DNA of 8,212 nt from an uncultured bacterium (GTDB lineage: Bacteria > Cyanobacteriota > Vampirovibrionia > Gastranaerophilales > Gastranaerophilaceae), in NCBI GenBank assembly GCA_947169755.1, contig CAMVQX010000069.1:1-8212 (forward strand), in the 5' to 3' direction. The notes below the pieces were generated by a model. The model worked only from the letters and a program-made list of their open reading frames with translations, was not told the DNA's origin and made no database searches. Positions 5,960 through 8,212 of this stretch are shown one piece after another. A program made the position numbers and the translations under genes. How positions within the stretch are numbered: position 1 is the stretch's first letter; each line of letters starts with the position of its first letter.

Positions 5960-7946
5960 ATGAGCAACCGGAATATCCGCATTTCAAACAGATAAAGCAT
6001 CCTTCTGCCATCTTTATTTCATTACCGCACTCAGGACATTTTACTGTTTTTATTTCACCTGTCGGATTATAATCTTCAGCTGATGAAACTTCTTCACTGT
6101 GAGAATGAACTTCTTCAACTTTCGGTTCTTCTTTTTTCTTTTCCAAGTTCATCGGTTGGAATTGACGCGAATTGTTTCTGTAAACAGTTATACCTTTCAA
6201 ATTGTTTTTGTAAGCCAAAATATATGCTTCTTCAATATCTTTACGAGTTGCATGTTCTTCAAAGTTGACTGTTTTTGAAACGGCATTGTCTGTATGAAGC
6301 TGGAATGCAGCTTGCATTTTAACATGCCAGTATGGTGAAACATCATGCGCTGTTACAAAAATATGTTTTGCAATTTCAGGAACACCGTCAACATGTGCCA
6401 CAGAACCTGTTTGAGCAATTTTTTTCATCAGATCTTCTGAATAGAAACCGTGTTCAACAGCATAATCCTTGAAAATTGGATTAACTTCCAGCATTTCTGT
6501 ACCGTCCATAATTAATCTTGAGAATACAAGACCGAACAACGGTTCAACACCACCTGACGCCGATGCTATCATTGAAATTGTACCTGTCGGAGCAATACAA
6601 GTTGTTGTAGCGTTTCTGATACCGACTTGTGCAATCTGTTTATCCAACTCAAGCCATTGTTCATCAGAAATTTTTCCGGCAGATTTGCCGCGATATTTGT
6701 TATAAAGATAATTCGGACTATCATATACACTGCCTTTAAAGTTGTTAAAACGGCCTCTTTCTTTTGAAAGCTCTATTGATTCGCATTTTGAAATGTAATC
6801 AATAAATTCCATTACTTGTCCCGCAAGTTTTGTACCTTCTTCAGATGCATAAGAAATACCCATCTTCATAAGCATATCAGCCCAACCCATTACGCCGAGG
6901 CCAATTTTTCTGTTATTTTGAACCATCTCAGAAATTTGAGGAAGCGGATAATTATTGACTGCTATGACATTATCCAAGAATCTGATAGCTGTTCTTGTTG
7001 TATCTGCCAACAAATCCCAATTTACAGAGCCGTTTTCTACCATTCTGCCAAGATTTATTGAGCCCAAGTTACATGCTTCATAAGCAAGCAAAGGTACTTC
7101 ACCGCAAGGATTAGTTGATTCAATAGGTCCTACAAGCGGAGTTGGGTTATCTGCATTCATTTTATCAATAAATACGATGCCCGGTTCACCATTTCTCCAT
7201 GCGCCGTCGACAATCATATCAAATACCTTTTTGGCACTCATCATACCTGCAACAGTACCATTTTGCGGATTAATTAATTCATAATCCGTACCATTGATAT
7301 ATGCTTCCATAAATTTGTCGGTAATAGCAACAGAAATATTGAAATTGTTCAATTTGTTGTTATCGCTTTTGCATTCTATAAAATCTAAAATATCCGGGTG
7401 ATCAACTCTCAAAATCCCCATATTTGCACCGCGTCTTGTACCGCCTTGTTTTACGGCTTCAGTTGCTGCATTAAATACTTCCATAAACGAAACAGGCCCT
7501 GAAGATACACCCATAGTAGAGCGAACTACACTATTTTTCGGTCTCAATCTTGAGAAAGAAAAACCTGTACCGCCGCCTGATTTGTGTATCAAAGCTGTAT
7601 TTTTAACTGTTTCAAAAATACCTTCCAAGCTATCTTCTACAGGTAATACAAAGCATGCTGCCAATTGGCCTAATTCTCTGCCGGCATTCATTAATGTCGG
7701 AGAATTTGGCATAAAATATCTGTTTGTAATTGCCTTATAAAATCTGTCAGAAAGCTCTTTTACATCTGATTGAGATTTACCGAATTTTAAATCTCCTGAT
7801 GCAATTGTATCGGCTACACGTCTAAACATATCAGACGGAGTTTCAACACAATTACCGTTTTTATCCCTCTTTAAGTAACGTTTTTCAAGAACCTTTACCG
7901 CATTTTCGGAAAGTTCAAGCTTGTCCATGCATGTGATATCTGTCAC
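5958..7946 (-). CDS. nrdJ: Class II (adenosylcobalamin-dependent) ribonucleotide reductase
   Basis: Reduces ribonucleotides to deoxyribonucleotides using an AdoCbl-generated thiyl radical; oxygen-independent and cytosolic. The 662-residue chain shows redox cysteines C98 and C292, radical cysteine C281 inside NPCGE (279-283) with E283 and N279, GGGTGFSF (124-131) and PTGTISMIA (453-461). The C281-C292 spacing of 11 matches well-studied NrdJ enzymes. After an acidic linker (601-632), a C-terminal zinc-ribbon-like tail has C637-x2-C640, C650-x2-C653-x2-C656 and C661, probably the thiol shuttle. There is no N-terminal ATP cone, so overall-activity control by dATP at that site is not expected. The start is GTG (7944-7946), 5 nt after a strong GGGGAGG (7952-7958); an internal ATG at residue 7 is the alternative. 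It has its own promoter and terminator, so it is probably monocistronic. No cobalamin riboswitch is seen upstream. Confidence 0.96.
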   Translation of the reverse strand: MTDITCMDKLELSENAVKVLEKRYLKRDKNGNCVETPSDMFRRVADTIASGDLKFGKSQSDVKELSDRFYKAITNRYFMPNSPTLMNAGRELGQLAACFVLPVEDSLEGIFETVKNTALIHKSGGGTGFSFSRLRPKNSVVRSTMGVSSGPVSFMEVFNAATEAVKQGGTRRGANMGILRVDHPDILDFIECKSDNNKLNNFNISVAITDKFMEAYINGTDYELINPQNGTVAGMMSAKKVFDMIVDGAWRNGEPGIVFIDKMNADNPTPLVGPIESTNPCGEVPLLAYEACNLGSINLGRMVENGSVNWDLLADTTRTAIRFLDNVIAVNNYPLPQISEMVQNNRKIGLGVMGWADMLMKMGISYASEEGTKLAGQVMEFIDYISKCESIELSKERGRFNNFKGSVYDSPNYLYNKYRGKSAGKISDEQWLELDKQIAQVGIRNATTTCIAPTGTISMIASASGGVEPLFGLVFSRLIMDGTEMLEVNPIFKDYAVEHGFYSEDLMKKIAQTGSVAHVDGVPEIAKHIFVTAHDVSPYWHVKMQAAFQLHTDNAVSKTVNFEEHATRKDIEEAYILAYKNNLKGITVYRNNSRQFQPMNLEKKKEEPKVEEVHSHSEEVSSAEDYNPTGEIKTVKCPECGNEIKMAEGCFICLKCGYSGCS

Positions 7947-7974
7947 ATTAACCTCCCCTTTATTTTATTTTTTT

Positions 7975-8003
7975 ATTATACTCCTTGTTTTTACATAATA
8001 CAA
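7975..8003 (-). promoter_or_regulatory. Candidate nrdJ promoter
   Basis: On the minus strand a perfect TATAAT (7975-7980) lies 17 bp from TTGTAT (7998-8003; 3 of 6 matches to the -35 consensus). Transcription would start near 7968, giving a leader of about 22 nt containing the GGGGAGG ribosome-binding site. The short leader leaves no room for a riboswitch downstream of this start. Confidence 0.55.
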
Positions 8004-8021
8004 CAATTTTCAATAGTCATG

Positions 8022-8031
8022 AACAATTGTT
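8022..8031. promoter_or_regulatory. Perfect 10-bp palindrome upstream of the nrdJ promoter
   Basis: AACAATTGTT is self-complementary and extends imperfectly to 14 bp (TGAACAATTGTTAA). Its edge is 18 bp upstream of the predicted nrdJ -35 box, a reasonable place for an activator or repressor. It does not match the NrdR box. In AT-rich DNA a palindrome of this size can occur by chance. Confidence 0.3.
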
Positions 8032-8212
8032 AAAAAAAAGTTTTACAATCTTTAATACACAACATAGTTATAATTTTGTTGCGTACACAAATTTGAAAAA
8101 ACAATTATTAAAATAAAATAGACAAAATAATAAAAAATAAAATGCCTAAAAGAAGTCAAAAAATTGTCCGACCTTTGACGGAGTGAACAATCAAATGTTT
8201 GCGACACAATAG
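8032..8212. other. Right-edge non-coding DNA: AT-rich tract, then a more GC-balanced stretch running off the window
   Basis: From 8032 to about 8150 the DNA is extremely AT-rich with A-runs and no supported gene. From about 8156 to the end it becomes more balanced. On the minus strand one frame is open from the edge to a TGA at 8156-8158, ending KGRTIF; another is open from the edge to about 8052 and is hydrophobic and Tyr/Phe-rich. Neither shows a start or recognisable domain. It may be the end of a gene or element that begins outside the window. Confidence 0.3.

Noticed and set aside
5813..5980. Minus-strand open frame over the nrdJ 3' repeat segment as a separate gene
   Set aside because: It has no ATG and only one late GTG without a ribosome-binding site. 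It is better treated as part of the repeat segment unless homologues are found.
8057..8099. Possible NrdR boxes (ACACAACATAG at 8057 and ACACAAATTTG at 8085)
   Set aside because: They share ACACAA but match the NrdR consensus ACACWATATATWGTGT poorly beyond the first six bases, and the 28-bp spacing is not the usual one.
8142..8186. 14-residue plus-strand frame starting with ATG (MPKRSQKIVRPLTE)
   Set aside because: Too short, no ribosome-binding site and no context; probably chance.
7947..8212. Possible adenosylcobalamin riboswitch upstream of nrdJ
   Set aside because: No B12-box-like GCCACT core or other conserved element seen; the predicted leader is only about 22 nt.
1..8212. CRISPR arrays, tRNA, rRNA, transposases, known defence cassettes
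   Set aside because: No regularly spaced repeats, tRNA-like cloverleaf, rRNA signature or recognisable transposase or nuclease gene was found by eye on either strand.

Overview
The window is AT-rich (by eye about one third G+C), uses the standard code, and carries bacterial sigma-70-like promoters and a rho-independent terminator. The best clue to the organism is the 194-residue Rossmann protein at 1137-1721. From memory, its core closely matches a short DprA/SLOG-like protein conserved across Cyanobacteria and usually labelled 'DNA recombination-mediator protein A'. Low G+C, no photosynthesis genes and an adenosylcobalamin-type ribonucleotide reductase fit a non-photosynthetic relative such as gut Melainabacteria (Gastranaerophilales/Vampirovibrionia). 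This assignment is an inference; a Firmicutes-like host is not strictly excluded.

Layout. (1) 1-1055, minus: the first 351 residues of a UvrD/PcrA DNA helicase, cut by the left edge. (2) 1056-1136: an 81-bp divergent promoter region. (3) 1137-3106, plus: the SLOG protein, then a HEAT-like helical-repeat protein 46 bp downstream, then a 57-codon open frame starting 1 bp after the HEAT stop. (4) 3092-5005, minus: a GAF-GGDEF-HD-GYP cyclic-di-GMP enzyme that converges on the plus-strand group and overlaps its last frame by 15 bp. (5) 5006-5223: a gap with a good minus-strand promoter, an inverted repeat at the predicted transcript start and a leader of about 150 nt. (6) 5224-5760, minus: a YkgJ-family cysteine-cluster protein that may be translated from a leaderless mRNA. 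(7) 5761-5957: a strong terminator and a small repeat-bearing segment with an 18-bp exact direct repeat. (8) 5958-7946, minus: a compact class II (B12-dependent) ribonucleotide reductase without an ATP cone. (9) 7947-8212: its promoter, a 10-bp palindrome, AT-rich DNA and a more GC-balanced stretch running off the right edge.

Function. The left half has a genome-maintenance flavour: a helicase divergent from a DprA-like protein, plus an uncharacterised scaffold-like partner. The right half holds independent units for c-di-GMP signalling, metal binding and dNTP synthesis. I see no CRISPR array, tRNA, rRNA, transposase or recognised defence system. The least-explained parts are the SLOG/HEAT pair, the 57-codon frame with an apparent frameshifted continuation, and the repeat segment after nrdJ.
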